A stretch of 64,000 nt of DNA from Heterotrichella gracilis (lineage: Eukaryota; Sar; Xanthophyceae; Tribonematales; Xanthonemataceae). Location of the stretch: assembly GCA_032358255.1 (NCBI GenBank), contig JAULBX010013983.1, positions 32,825 to 96,824 on the forward strand, written 5' to 3'. Each line of letters begins with the position of its first letter. The stretch's first letter is position 1. The translations under genes were made by a program, and so were the position numbers. The notes under the pieces are model-generated. The model was given only the letters and a program-made list of their open reading frames with translations, did no database searches and was not told where the DNA came from. Below are positions 1 through 13,700 of the stretch, one piece after another.

Positions 1-1748
1 TGGTATGATATAAGTGTCATGATAATTATTATGTAGGTAGATGGTAGATGTAGGGACGCAGAGGGTCAGTGCCAGTGGTTTTGGCATGGCCTGCCTGAAA
101 GCTGCGCACCAGAGATTTGAAATTATGCAACATGGAGCCAGTGCTGGGGGTGCAAGGTAAATATCTGTCTATGCAATGTAGAGCCCGTGGCTATCCAGAT
201 GATGTGGCATTGGATACTGTATGCTGGTCTTTTTCGGCACTCCAAGATTAAAATCTAGACAGGTGGTGGTTTTCTTGATACTTAGATATGTTGTGTGGTT
301 ATCATGGGTTGCTGTTGTAGTCATGGTGAGTCCCCTATGCGTGTGAGTCTTGTATGGCTTCACAGCCAGTGTAGTATCCTATGACAGTGCTTGTGTGCCG
401 TTATTTTTGCTGTTTTTTGAGAATGGCCACCTGGTTGACAAAATGCAGATCCAATAAGATTTTTGACAAAGAAAGTATGGTACATATCTGTGGCTAATTT
501 TCAGGCGTTTGAACAGATGAGGTAGATGATGATAACTATTTGATACAGCAGTAGCGGTTAATTGAGGTTTTGAGTTGGGTTTTCTTAGCAACTCCCCAGC
601 TGGCAATCCAACCATCACATGGAGTGCACTGTAATATGTGTGTTGAGCTGGTTTACCTCAACACCTACATTGGATGCAGCTCGCCCGCTGTAACCCTATA
701 GGGTGCAAGGGGTGAAACACCAATGTGATCACCAGGAAGCAAAAGCTTACATCAAGTCTCACTGATAGAGTATATGATATTGCAGTCGTTGGCGCACGAA
801 GCCCAACTTTTTTCGAACAAGCACATCAAAACAGGAGCGCAACGTAAAACCCAGCTCACCCCCCTTTCGCGCAATGGAAGCAGTGGACGACGCCTAGAGA
901 AACCCATGAGTTCTGAGCCTCGTTGCAACGCCAATTGGGTAGGTTGCAAGGTCAATGGCGTAGTATCGTATATGTATGCAGCCTTATTGAGCTGCTTTGC
1001 ACAAGGTTGCGGCCTGCATGTGTGCATGCATATTGACATGCGGGGGCTATCCGCTCAAGGACGCCGCCCACGCTCGTCCCGCGCTCCCGGTTGACGCCAC
1101 CCCTTTCAGTCATCTTTGCACTGTACCTTGAAAACTATTTTTCTTGGCATTTCCTACGGATGCCGTAGTCTACAAGAAAAATTTGCAAGGGTGCGTCCAA
1201 GAACAAGAAACACATCGAGCGTCACTTTACCCCCAAACAGAACGGCAAATGCCCCACCTTCTCGGAAGAACAAAAGCTTTTAGCCTTCAAAAGCGCATAT
1301 TCTCACCATCTCTCCACATCCAAGCATTCCTTTTCCTCCCGCTTCTAGCCATCTTCACACCAACATCTTGCTATATGGTCCAATGCAACAACGTTGATCC
1401 AACATGCTGTGCTAGGTAGACTCTGCTTGGTGATTCCCCTTTTCTTACACTTATCGTGTTCTGGCAGGGAAAGCAAGTGGTCCTTGTGACTCATCTCTGA
1501 AAGGTCTAGAGGACAGGTACCAGCGCCAATAACCCTCCTGGTACCCTCAACCACCATCCGGCCTCACTTGGACCCTCCCTATCTTTCCCGGTGACAACTC
1601 CTCGAAGGCTTTGCCAACATAACAGAAAGCTACAGTGACAGCCTACCAGTGAGGATACCAGGAGACTTCAGGTCACTTTGCAAGCCTGGCCGCACCAGTG
1701 TCGTGCAATGATGCAGCAGCTGTGTAGCCAACAGCGGAGGAGCAGAGG
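1..1748. other. intergenic / upstream region, no gene recognised
   Basis: No reading frame here resembles a protein family I know, and no tRNA- or rRNA-like structure was seen. Base composition is AT-richer than in the coding region to the right. The only open frames are short, unspliced and overlap on both strands (for example 774-1094 on + and 752-1039 on -). The last several hundred bases probably hold the promoter and 5' UTR of the polycystin-like gene that follows. No TATA box was identified with confidence. Confidence 0.5.
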
Positions 1749-4700
1749 ATGGATCAACAGGCCCAGAGTCTGAGCACTCCACAACCCGCAGCAGGCAAAT
1801 ATGGGTTGAACCAGAGGCCTTGCTGCTTCGGGAGATGCTCTCCTGGGGGTGGAGCCAGGGGGCCAATGGGCGGGCCAAAGACAAGCCCTCGGGCGCACAC
1901 ATGCTTCCTCCAAGCACTCCTTTCACTATTGCTCATCCCTGGGAGTGGTACCAGCTCGCCAGCTGGCGCACCCGTGGTACCTTCCAGGACCAAGTTGACT
2001 GTGACGTGCCTCCCTGGTGTGGCTGCTATGTTGGTGGTTTGGAGTGGAGTGGTGGGGCAGTGGGGGGTACTGGCCCAGCCACCAGACCCCCCACCACCCC
2101 CTACAGTCATACCCCAATCGTACCCCCGACCACCACCCAGGCCTCCATCCCCCCCTAGACCACCAAAACCACCACCATCACCACCAAAACCGCCGCCAGC
2201 CTTGCCACCACCACCAGACCCACCACCGCCGCCGCCCGACCCCCCCTCCCCACCCGCACCCCCACCCCCACCTGACCTGCCGCCACCATCACCACCACCA
2301 CCAGATCCACCGCCACCACCACCAGCACTGCCACCAGCATTGCCTCCACCACCATCACCACCACCACCATCACCACCACCACCATCACCACCACCACCAT
2401 CGCCCCCTCCTCCATCACCCCCTCCACCAGATCAACCGCCACCATTCCCACCCCCTCCCAATCCACCCCCACCATCCCCCGTACCGCCATCGCCACCACC
2501 ACCATCGCCACTACCGCCATCATCACCACCGCCAGCCGCATCCCCACCACCGCCTACACCACCCCTACCAGTGCCACCACCACCTCGCCCACCGCCACCA
2601 GCCCCATTACCACCACCGCCACCACCAATCTCCCTCCCCCCAGCGCCCCCACCACCACTCTCCCCGCCACCACCTCCCCCACCCCTCCCCCCGCCACCAT
2701 TCCCCCCGCCACCACCCACCCCCCTCCTCGACACCACTCCTCCCCTCCTCACCCTCCTTGGTGCCTCCCCCCTCACCATGTACCAGGGGAGGCGTTATAC
2801 TGACCCTGGGGCAGTAGCCATGGATGATGTGGATGGGCCGGTGGCAAACATTTCAGTGGCAGGAACAGCAGGCGTGGACACAATGAGGGTGGGTACAAAA
2901 CCCTAGGCTGTAACCCTAGCACATAAAAACCCTGATGAAACCCTTCAGGCCTAAAACATTGCAGTCGCTGGAGCAGCAGGCGTGGACACAATGGGGGTGG
3001 GTACAAACCCTAGGCTGTGAACCCTGCGATTTGAAAGTAACTGCAAGTGGGAGGACCCTTGTGAAACCTCTTCAGATGTGGTACTCTTTAGCTTTGGCAA
3101 TTCCAGCAAAAACGACTTGTTTTCAAACAACCCTTTGGGTGTGAAATTCCTTAGTCTTGGCATGGACACCATTACCTTCTTTTCACCCCCCACTTGCCTC
3201 TCCCCCCCCAGGTTGGCACCTACAACGTGACCTACACCGCCACAGATGCAGCAGGGAACAGAGCCACCGCACTGCGCCAGGTGGTGGTGGTTAGCCCATG
3301 TGCCCCACCTGAGGCCATGTGCCCCGCCACGTGCCGTTGCAGCACCTATGGGGTGTGCTTTGCAGCGGCGGTGGTGGGGGTGGTGTGCGAGGGAGGTGCA
3401 GGGGCAGGTATGCGTGGGGATTTGTGAAGGTTTCTCAAATGCAAATAATTGTCATTTATCCATTTTTACCTAAAAATATTGCTTTGATTCTATTCGTATG
3501 TGCATTTCTTTCAACTTTGATTGTTTCAAGTTATTCAGTTTCGCTTTGTACTTTTATATGTTTTCATTTATTACGATATTGTTTTTATATTATTAAATGG
3601 CATGCGCTGGTGCAGCGGTTGACTCTGGCATCGACACCACTCCACCTGTCATCATCCTATTCAATGTGACCCAAGGGGAGGACAGCACATGGACCACGCT
3701 GGCTAACGGGACAAGGGTACTGGACACAACAGTGACAGTAGGTAGGCGCACATTGTGTGAGGTGCATGCAATTTAGCAATTCCATGGTGCTGGACACTGC
3801 TGAACAGCGCCACACCCACCCCACCCACCTGCACCTCCTGCCTCTACCCTCACCCACCCCACACCCTCAGGCACCACCTGTATGGACTCCTACCTTGCAC
3901 TGGATGACACTATCGGCAGCATAGCCTCCCTCTGTTTCCTTCCCCTCCACGCACCCCCTATCGCCTCCCCCGTCCCACCTCATCCGTCCTGTTTCCCCCT
4001 CAGCACCCCTCCTCATTCCCCACCCACTCTGCAAACCTGTAAATGAAGTCTCCCCATTTCAGGCACCACTTTTATCGATTCCTTCCTTGCCCTGGATGAC
4101 ACTTACGGAAACATAACCTCCTCTGTTTCCTCCTTTGGTGGCGCCTCCCTTGACCCCAGCCAGCCCACGCCCCCCCAGCAGCCCCACCTCATCACCTATG
4201 ATGTGGTGGATGGGGCGGGGAATAAGGCAGCCACGCAGCGCAGGAGGGTCAACGTGCTGTGCCCACAGGTGCGGGGTGGGTTAGTAGGGGGGAAAGGGGT
4301 GCTGAGTTGTGGGTGGATGGGTGTGGGGAGGGGGAAGGTGAATGCATGGGCTGTTAATGGTGTGGGTAACATGGCGGCAAGACAGGAGGGTTTATGTGCT
4401 GTGCCCACAGGTGGGGGGTGGGGTGGTGGGGGGAAGGGTGCATGTGCTGTGGCTGTACGTGGGGAGGGGGTGGGCGGTGGTGGGTGCACATGCTGTGCGT
4501 ACATGTGGTGGTACAAATGGCTACAGACAGAGGTGGGGTGTTGAGTGGCGTGTGGGTGACAGCAGCAGACAATGCATGGAGTGCATGCGTGAGGATTTGT
4601 AGGCCTTCTATCTTCAATTCTAAAACGATATCTATGCTTGCAGGGCCAGTTCATTTGCACCCCCCTAGATGGTGGGCCCCTATTTTGCAGCAAATCAGCA

Positions 4701-7700
4701 GCCTGCCCCCCTCCCCTGGATTTGGGCACCAGCACATTTGCGCGCCCCTTGCCGGTCATCCAGCTCATAGGACCCTCGATTGTGACCACTTCCGAGGGGG
4801 CGGCGTACCAGAAATGTGCCCCAAATGCGCCGCCCAGCAGCATTTGTGACAGGTGATGGCCAAACCTCCCGCCATTATCGTGTCATAAAGCTACCATACC
4901 ATCAATGCAAGAACCAGGAATTGCTTGATATGCACATTTCGAAATCGGCCTCCTCCTAATCATAATGAACATGCCACAGCTTGCGCAACCCCAAACTCCC
5001 ACAATGGGGCCCTCTCACGTTCGACTTTTCGGTTGGCACCCCCTGGCGGCGCCGTAATCATGATCATGAGGTTGTTTCCAAAATTGCCGTAATCATGGCG
5101 ATTTTGGAACCAACCTCCTCCTTCTACACCCACCTGCTACAGCTGTGCAACTCCAAACTCAAGTTGCGTGCATGTCCACTTTTCCTCCCCCTCTTCACGC
5201 GTGGCCTTTTGGTTCCTGCAGGGGTGCCACTGCCTTCCAGGCGGAGGACAACAATCTCACGCCCCGGGTGGAAGCCTGCTCTACCCCCAGGACTAGGTGG
5301 GTCATCATCTTGGGGATGAGAAAATTCCCGCCTTGACACCCTGCCGTCCTTTCTCCTGCCAGACTTGGACCCCAAAATGAAATCGGCGTGCATTTCCCAT
5401 ACCGTACTTGCTTATTTATTGAAACATTTATTCATTTATTCATTGCGCAGGTACCTGTGGGGCGATGTTGGCCTCAGGGGGTGCGCACTCAACACCAACC
5501 AGGCGGGGAGGTACCCCATCACGTACAGCGTGGCGGACAGCATGGGCAGGGTGGTGGCTGTGAACCGCACCCTGATGGTGGCCAAGGTCTGCCCGCAAGG
5601 GGAGCTAACATGCCCCGACCAGGTACGCGTGGTAGTAATCTTAATTATATTCAATTATACGCCAATCTCAGCAATCCATCTCGCCGAGTTGAACCGCCAC
5701 CTCAGCAATGTGCCTCTTGGGTTATTAACTGATGGCATGCATGCATAGCTGCCCACCAGCACCAGCAGCGCTGTCAAGCTGACTGTCAATGTCAACACCA
5801 AACCTGCTGTCACCACCCTCTTGCCAGCACTGGAGGCCATCCCCTGTATGGCGACTGTCCTTATCCTCCCCTGCCGGTGACTCAAGCCAGCCCCCATCCC
5901 CCTTCACCCCTCCCCAGGTGTCATGCAGCAGTGGCGGTGTGTGCTTGGCTGCGCTGGGTGGTGGTCAGCTGGCGGCCGCCCCAGCACCCACCGCACCCCC
6001 CACCATCCGGCTGAACACCGGGCCAGGCGTAGGGGAGGCGGTGTCAGTCAAGGAGGTAAGGGGAGGGGAAGTAGCAGAATGCACTGCACTTCATTGCAGT
6101 GATTCCATGTAATACGTGCCTTTGCTCAATAAAAGATTTTTATTGATGTCAAATAATATGCAGCCTCTGCCGCCCACCAATAACCTGCCCATGAAAACCC
6201 TTCTCCAGGGTTCCACATACGCCGCCTGCGCGCCCGGCACCGCCCCCTCCGCGGACGCCCCATGTGATCCCGGCGCGACCGCAATGGACGCCACGGGCCG
6301 CAACATCACCGCCGCCATCCTCGCATGCCCCTCCGCTGCCTGTCGCGCCGCGGGCTGCGCATCCGCAACATGCACGCCCTTCCTCTTCCAGACCCGCGGC
6401 CTCGCGCCGTGCGCCCTCGACACCTCGCAGCAAATAGGCACCCTGATAAATGTCACATTTGTGGTGTGGGATTCCGGGACGCCCCAGCGGATGGCGGCGG
6501 TGGTGCGCAAGGTGGTTATCACACGGCGATGTGCGGTGGGGGAGAATGAGTGCGCAGTGGCGGGGGTGGGGGGCGTGGCGGTGCAGTGCACCTCCCTGCC
6601 CTGCGAGCTGTGGTGAGTAAAATATTACCCCTTGGATTTTCACCATGCTGTCATTGTCCTGAGTTGTGCATTTGATATTGAACCCTGGCCGGGTAGACCA
6701 AAAATGGTTTAAAACTGTGATTTTGGCATGGAGATCATTGAACTGAAATATATATAAAAAAATCACCTTGCATCATTACAAATGGAACCACCAACCACCG
6801 TGCTGTCCTTCTGCTCATGAATTTCCTGCATTTTGTATTTCTCCAATATCTGTCTGGAGGCATGCATGTGTTAAATCCTCTCCATGCCAAATGCAACAGG
6901 GTAGACCAGAATGAATTATACGCTGGTTTTAGAAATTGATGAGCACGTTTTCATCTGATGTGGAAGTGGACAGTAAAACTGGAATAGTAGGAACAGTAGC
7001 GGCATGCGCGTAGATGATTGCCACACCATTTTCTCCCCCCTCTGACGTATGGCACTCACCTTGCAGGAACCTCTATGGTGGTGCCATCACCTCAGCCCTG
7101 CCCCCACACCTGACAGTATTAAACCACACACACCTCACTCCCTGGGTCATCCCCTACGGCATGCGCCCCACCTCCCCGCCCCTCCTCCCCTGCACCACCA
7201 CCCCCCTGGCACCCACCGCCCCCCAGCAATGCGCCGCATTTGCCACCACGGCAGGGGGGCGGGAAACCTCCCCCAACATCCGGGTGGTGGACGCCACCCC
7301 CTGCGGCCCAAATTCGACCTGTGCGGTGTGCGACATTTGGGGGGCAAATGTGGGGGCCTGCCCCCCCGGCCAGTACCTGCTACGGTACGAGGTGTGGGAT
7401 TACGACAGCTGGCAGTACGCGGCGCAGCACCAGCCATTGACGGTGGTGCAGCTGTTCCAATTCAGCCTGGTAAGCCACCAGTATTCTACTGTAGGGCAAA
7501 TGGTAGGGTCTTTGATAGGGACGATGCATAGTTGCTACTCCAGAGACATGTCGCGCTCCCCACCCCCCATTTTTGCTTTATCTACATTGCCCTCTGCTGC
7601 CAACTTCAGGCCTTTCCCCCCTCATCTGATTGCACCCTCTCAATCTTACCAGTAATCAAACCCAATTACACCACCGTCTGGCAGGACCTGTCCATTGATG

Positions 7701-10700
7701 TAATTGCATCCGATTACTCCACAGCCAGCGGGTATGCGGGTGCCCTGTCAGCCAATCGCACTGCACTTGAGGCCCTGCTGCGTTCCAACCTGAGCGCTGC
7801 TCTCTCCCCTGCAAACCTCATCCTCACCTCCCTGGCCCTAGGGGACATAAAGGTGCGTGGGTACCCTACACTGAGTATATTACATGCACTCCGACAAAAA
7901 AATCCCATCAGCAAAAACACCCTACTGTACTGAGTAAGCTATTGTAAAGTCAACTGCAAGCGTGCACGCGCTGTTTTGGTCTCTGCATGCATATGAGCAG
8001 ATAATATGCCTGCATTTTCCTGTTGATGTTTTGTGGGAAGGTCCCAAGCATTAAGAAATTTGCACCACGGCGCGCTTGCTTGTTTAAACCAGCATAATAA
8101 TAGCATATTCGGGAAAATTTTGTGCAATGGTGCAGGTAGCGGCCACTTCCCTCCCCACCACTTTCACCGTGATCATCCCCTTGGCCGCATCCCTGGGTGC
8201 CCCAGGAGGTGTGGGGGGCGCGGGGGGGAGCAGGCGACGTCTGCTGGGGTTTCATGAAAACCCCAGGGGCAATGGCATGCGATCCAGGATACTTCTTGGT
8301 GCAGGTAGGTTGACGCACCCTGGTTTATGTGGTGCATGGAAGCACTGAAATTTATGTTTGTTAAATATGTTATCCATGTTTCACCCCTTTAAACTGTATG
8401 TACTTTAAGTTTCACCCTTTTAAACTGTATGTACTCTAATAGAATTTTTGTAGTCCGTCGTTTGCCAAAAACAACAAGAGTACCTGCCTCCTTTCCTCCT
8501 ACTGACAGCTTTGAGATGCCCATGCTGGTACTAACCCGCTCCCCTTGACCCCCACAGATCCCCTCCCCCCCATCCAAGCCACCCTCCTCAACGCCCTCCC
8601 CCCCGCCCTCACCAACCTCTCCTCCTACCTCACCACCACCCTCTCCACCCCCCTTGCACCCCCCTCCCTCACCACCCCCACCGCCAGCCTGACAGCCGCC
8701 GCCCAGGTTTCACCTCCTGTCAGTGGGGAGGTGGCGGGGTATGGGAGTGTGCTGGGGAATGTGACCCGGATGGCTTCCAGGCTGGATTTCCTGCTGAATG
8801 CCACCCAAATGGCATTCAATGTGGAGGTGAGGAATGCGCTCCTTTGAGAATTGGCACCCTCTGTGTGTGCATGTGTCTTGGCGTATTAAACCTTGGCGTA
8901 TAAAACCGCGACACATGCGAAGCCACGTATTCAATCCACAAGCAAAAATCCTTGCACAATGAAACAAAAGAAACAGGTATCAGCAACAAATTCATTGCTC
9001 CATTTTCAGCTGACATCTGCTCCCCTCGCCCCAGGTTGAGACCGTTGAGGCCATTGCTGCTGCTTGGAGCCAGCTGGGGAGGGAGGTGCGCACCAGCCAG
9101 GTGGGTGGGATATGGAACTGTGTTTGTCAGGGGAGGAGGAGGCCAAGGGTGAACAGTAACTGCTCCAAAAAATATAATACAAAATTGATCGAAGCACTCA
9201 GCAACGTGTGTGAATTGCTTGTCGGTTACCGTATCCCCATGGCTCCTCGATTACAACACGCATCTTCAAGACAATTTCTATGCTATTATCATTTTCTTCT
9301 TTATGTGTATTAATTTGATACCCACTTCTTTTACCCCTTTGTTTATCATTTCATCACTTTTCTTGCCCCCAGGCCACCTTGGCTACCCTGGCCTCCCAGC
9401 TGGCAGCCAAGGTCAAGGGGGGGAAAGCAAATCAAGACCTGGCAGACACCTACGCCAGCCTGTCAGCCATGCAAGCAGCTGCCAACCAGCTGCTGGCAGC
9501 ACAGTACTCCAGCGTCCAGCTGGCACTGCGGAACATGTTTGACCTGGGGATGCTGGACGGGGATGGGGGAAACGTGGGGGGATACTGCGGGGAGGTCGGG
9601 GAGAGGGGGGGGTACGCGCGGGTGTACTTCAATGTGAGCAATTTTGGGGAGGGGCAAGGGGGCAATAGCAGCGGGAACGCCACCAAAGGGGGGGTCAGCA
9701 GCAGTGTGGGAAACGGGGGTGGGATGCGCAAAGACCCCAAATGGGGATTCGTGTTCCAGTCTCCCAGTCCCAGCCAAAGTGAGGTATCATCCCAGCGAAA
9801 GCGCTACATCGGCAATAACGCAAATGTGGTGATTGGGGGCCTATTAGTGCACCAGGTCCGGTCCACGACCCCCCCACATTGCGCCACCAGATTCCACCCC
9901 CTGGTGTTCAAATGCGACCCCAACCGCATTGCGGTGGCCCAGGCGTGGCGCAACGCCACAAACCCCAGCAGCAAAACCCTAGGATCCTCTAGTGCCACCC
10001 CCAGCAGCCCCTTTGGGGTGGACCCTGTGTTCCTGGAGACCTCGGAGATGTTCAATGCGGAGGTGGCGGGGCAAGTGGGTGCGTCACATTTGGACCCCTT
10101 CCATGTGTACACCTGCACACACTAGCAGGGGTATACTAATAATACTAACCCTAAACACCAAACCCTAAACAGTTAGTATTATTAGTATACCCCTGACACT
10201 AGCATTTGCCCTTGGAGAGAGAGTAGTCATGTTGACCATGCTTTAAACCCTAGAATGTGCATGCTTGCCACCACACACCTGCAGGAGATTGCCAATTGTT
10301 GCTCTCTAGTTGCTAGTTTTTGGTGAGAATGCACTTGCCGATGTCTACCCATGTGTACAGTTGTGTGCATGTTCGAGATTGTTCATCGGGAGTCAAAATG
10401 TACCATGCAAGTGAAGAACGCTCTTCGTGTGCGTAACCCAAATTTTAACATGAAAACCATCTCTTGCAGGTGTCTACTACAACTCCTCCCCTGGATCGCC
10501 AGATCTCAACACGTATGGAAAACCCTACGGCTTCCACAGCCTAGGGTTTACCGGCCTGCCCTTAGGGTTTCCAATCCTGGTGGATGGCCAGATGTCCAGC
10601 GCCTCAGCAGGTGAGCTGTTTTTAAAGGTGCCTTTAAGTATTTAAATTATATTATTTAAGCTTCAAAGATGTTACCAACAGCGCTGTAGCACTACATGTA

Positions 10701-13700
10701 CAGCCAGACCTACAGAATGCCCTACATGAGCACTTGGCACCAGGACAGCACTGCTGCTTTTGCGCAAATCATGTGCTCTGCCCCAGTACATGCATATATG
10801 CCACAATCACTGAGTTCAGGAAAAAAATAAATTTGAATTCTGAGGTATGATTGTTATTTGCAGGTGCTCTGCTCCAGTACCTTAAGGATGGCGCCTTCCT
10901 CGATGCCTACACGCGCCAGCTCAGCATCAGGCTGCTCACGTACAACTCAAAGCTGCAAGTGTTTGGGTAAGGGTTCAACCAACTGAATCCGTGCAAGGGT
11001 TTGCAAGGCTGGCCAAGGGTTTTGCGAAGTTCTGTGTGTTGGGCATTTGTTGTTGTACTTTCAGCTAAGCTACAACATATTGAATCCTTAACAACACGGC
11101 GTTGTCCTCCCAGCCCACTCCCTCTCACCCCCGCAACCCTATCCCATACCCACACCCATCCTCCCCCTCCCCAGCTACGCCAACCTCCTCCTCACCTGGC
11201 TACCCTCCGGCTCCATTACCCTGCGCACATGGGTCAGCACCATGCCGCTCCTGCAGTACTCAGCCACGTCCGCAGCCACAGCCGACCACTCCTCCAGCCT
11301 GCGCGCCGCCACGGATGTGCTTCTGCTGGTGCTGGTGGCTGCACAGGCAGGGTTCTGGGCGCACGTGATGTGGCAGCGGGTGCAGGCAAGGGTCACGCAC
11401 AAGGTGGGTGGAGGACGGGAGACATGTAGGGGGAGAGAAGGGGAAATTTGAGGTTTGGAGATATATATGATCCGATTTTTTATTGGTGGGGGAGGGACGC
11501 ATGATGTGGCAGTGGATGCAGGCACGGGTCACGCACAAGGTGGGTGGATGGGGAGGAAGGGAGGGGACGGTTAGAGCACTTAAGGAGGGAACGGGGAGAG
11601 TATGGACATTCCAACTTTGTAGGTTGCTGGCTATATGGCAACCCCATTGAGTGAAAATTTGCCGTGTTTGTGTTGCATTAACCCCCATCCCCATGCGTGC
11701 AGATCAACATCAACATCAGCATGCGGTGGATGGCAGTCGACGCAATGGACCTGGTCATGGAATGCATGTCCCACCTCAGAAATTCACATATTAGAATTAC
11801 CCAGAATTTCACCCTGAAACTCGTGCTCCACCTTTCCCCACCACCCTCCGCAGACCAACATCAGCATGCGGTGGATGGCATTTGACGCAATTGACCTCGC
11901 CATGAAGATGGGCATCCTGGCAATTTTCGGGACCTACGCGCTTGGCGTCACCCGCCGGTTTGATGCCGATCCCCACTACATGGTGTATGATTCTATTGAT
12001 ACCCCCCCTGCTCACATGCTGCTGACCAATCGGGTGGGGGATGGGGAGGGGGGCCCAGGGGGTGCGGGCAGGTGGATGCTGCAGGAGAATGCAAAGGGTA
12101 GGTCACCTTGAGGACTGTGTGGTATGGTTCTTTCGAACTGCGGCGGGCTTTTCAGTATTATATCTGCACATGTATTGTGTTTTGGTTCGTGAGGTCTGTG
12201 TTGGCCTCATAGCCTGATTGCTGTGTCTTCATGATTAACCGTTAAATGAATAACAGTACGAGTCACGTTTAATAACATGAATCATGAAGCAAATGCACCT
12301 CGTTGCCACCAACGCAGAGTTCAATATAGAATATTTTAATACTTGATATAGTCATTTATAATACACAACCCTTGCAGGCATCGACTCCCTCGCCCACCTG
12401 CTCACCTACCAGCAGCGCCTGGCCACCCTAGCCACCGCCTACACCGCCCTGCAAGGCATATCCATTCTCCTCATGGTGGTGCGCCTCCTGTGGTTGCTAT
12501 CTGCCCAAAGGAGGCTGCGGGTGGTGACCGCAGCCCTGTTTGTGGCGCTTCCCAAGCTGGCGTACGTGGGGGTGGTGGTGGTGGTGCTGATGGTGGGCAT
12601 GGCGGGGGTGGGGGTGGTGGGTTTTGGGGACTGGATGGCGGAGGTGTGCAGCGTTGCGGAGGCGGTGTCAGGTGGGTTGGTGGGACGTCAGGCCGGCGCA
12701 ATGCAAGGAAAGCATTAAAAGATAACAGGGGTACGCGTTTTGATGTAGTTTGCCATGCAAGTGTGAACAAAATGAAAGATGGGATCTATTTTCTGCTATT
12801 TTGATCGTGAAGATCCACGTATGTGATTGTAGGCCATTCCCCTCCCCTTCTTGACACCTCAACCACCACCTGCAGGCGTGTTTGTCGAGATGTTCAGCGG
12901 CCAGATGCAGCCCTTTGTGTCCAACGTGCGCTCATCGCCCTACGCGCAAGCGGCTGTCACCAACGCCGCGCAGCAGGTGCTAGCGGGGCTGTGGTACTTT
13001 CTGGTGCCCCTCGTCACATTCATTGTCATCTGGAGGTGCGCATGTTTGAAAGACGAGCATGCTATAAAAGTACTAGATAATTCTCATTATTTAAGACTAT
13101 TAGTAGTAGTACTGTAATTATTTTTATTATGCGTTTATCATTATCTACTGTCAATAAGATTGATATTCATTTAAATAATTGTATGATGCCAGGGAATGCC
13201 TGGGTAGTTACGTTTGGTCCATTTATTGCCTTGTGCTTATCAAAAATGTTTTGTTTGCTTGTCATTTTTTGTCTCATATTCCTGCATTACTCTTAATTTC
13301 TGCATTTACAACTTCTTTTCTGTATCTGCTTTTCCGCGCTGAACCCACCCCCTCCACACCCCATCACAGATCCGTACTGGGTGTGCTGGTGGGTGAGTTC
13401 CGCGCCCAAGCCGCAGCCGCCAAGGGCGCCCCCTCCATAGCCACCGAGCTCAAGCACCTGCTTGAGGAGAGGTGCCAGGTGGCGATGGGTGGCGCGCCCT
13501 CGAACCCTAGCCTGCTAAGGGTGCTGACCCTGGCGGCGTTCAGGAGGTAGGTGCGGCGGTGGGGGTGTGGAGGAGGGGACATTTTTGTGAAGCTTCTCTG
13601 TTACTTTTAATATCTCCACCCTGGACCCTGGCCTCCTGCCACCACACTTTATTCTCTACCCTGTAATCAACCCCGCTCCTGCCCCCTCTAGGACCGCACA

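Noticed and set aside
2017-2817. Long His-rich (+) and Val/Gly-rich (-) open frames across the proline tract
   Set aside because: They are shifted or opposite readings of the CCACCACCAT codon repetition; the Pro frame continues into a recognisable Ig-like domain and the others do not.
2760-6612. Ig-like repeats related to a domain first named from a bacterial crystal protein (Cry22Aa)
   Set aside because: Only the generic Ig-like fold is shared; nothing here resembles a toxin, and the context is a eukaryotic channel ectodomain.
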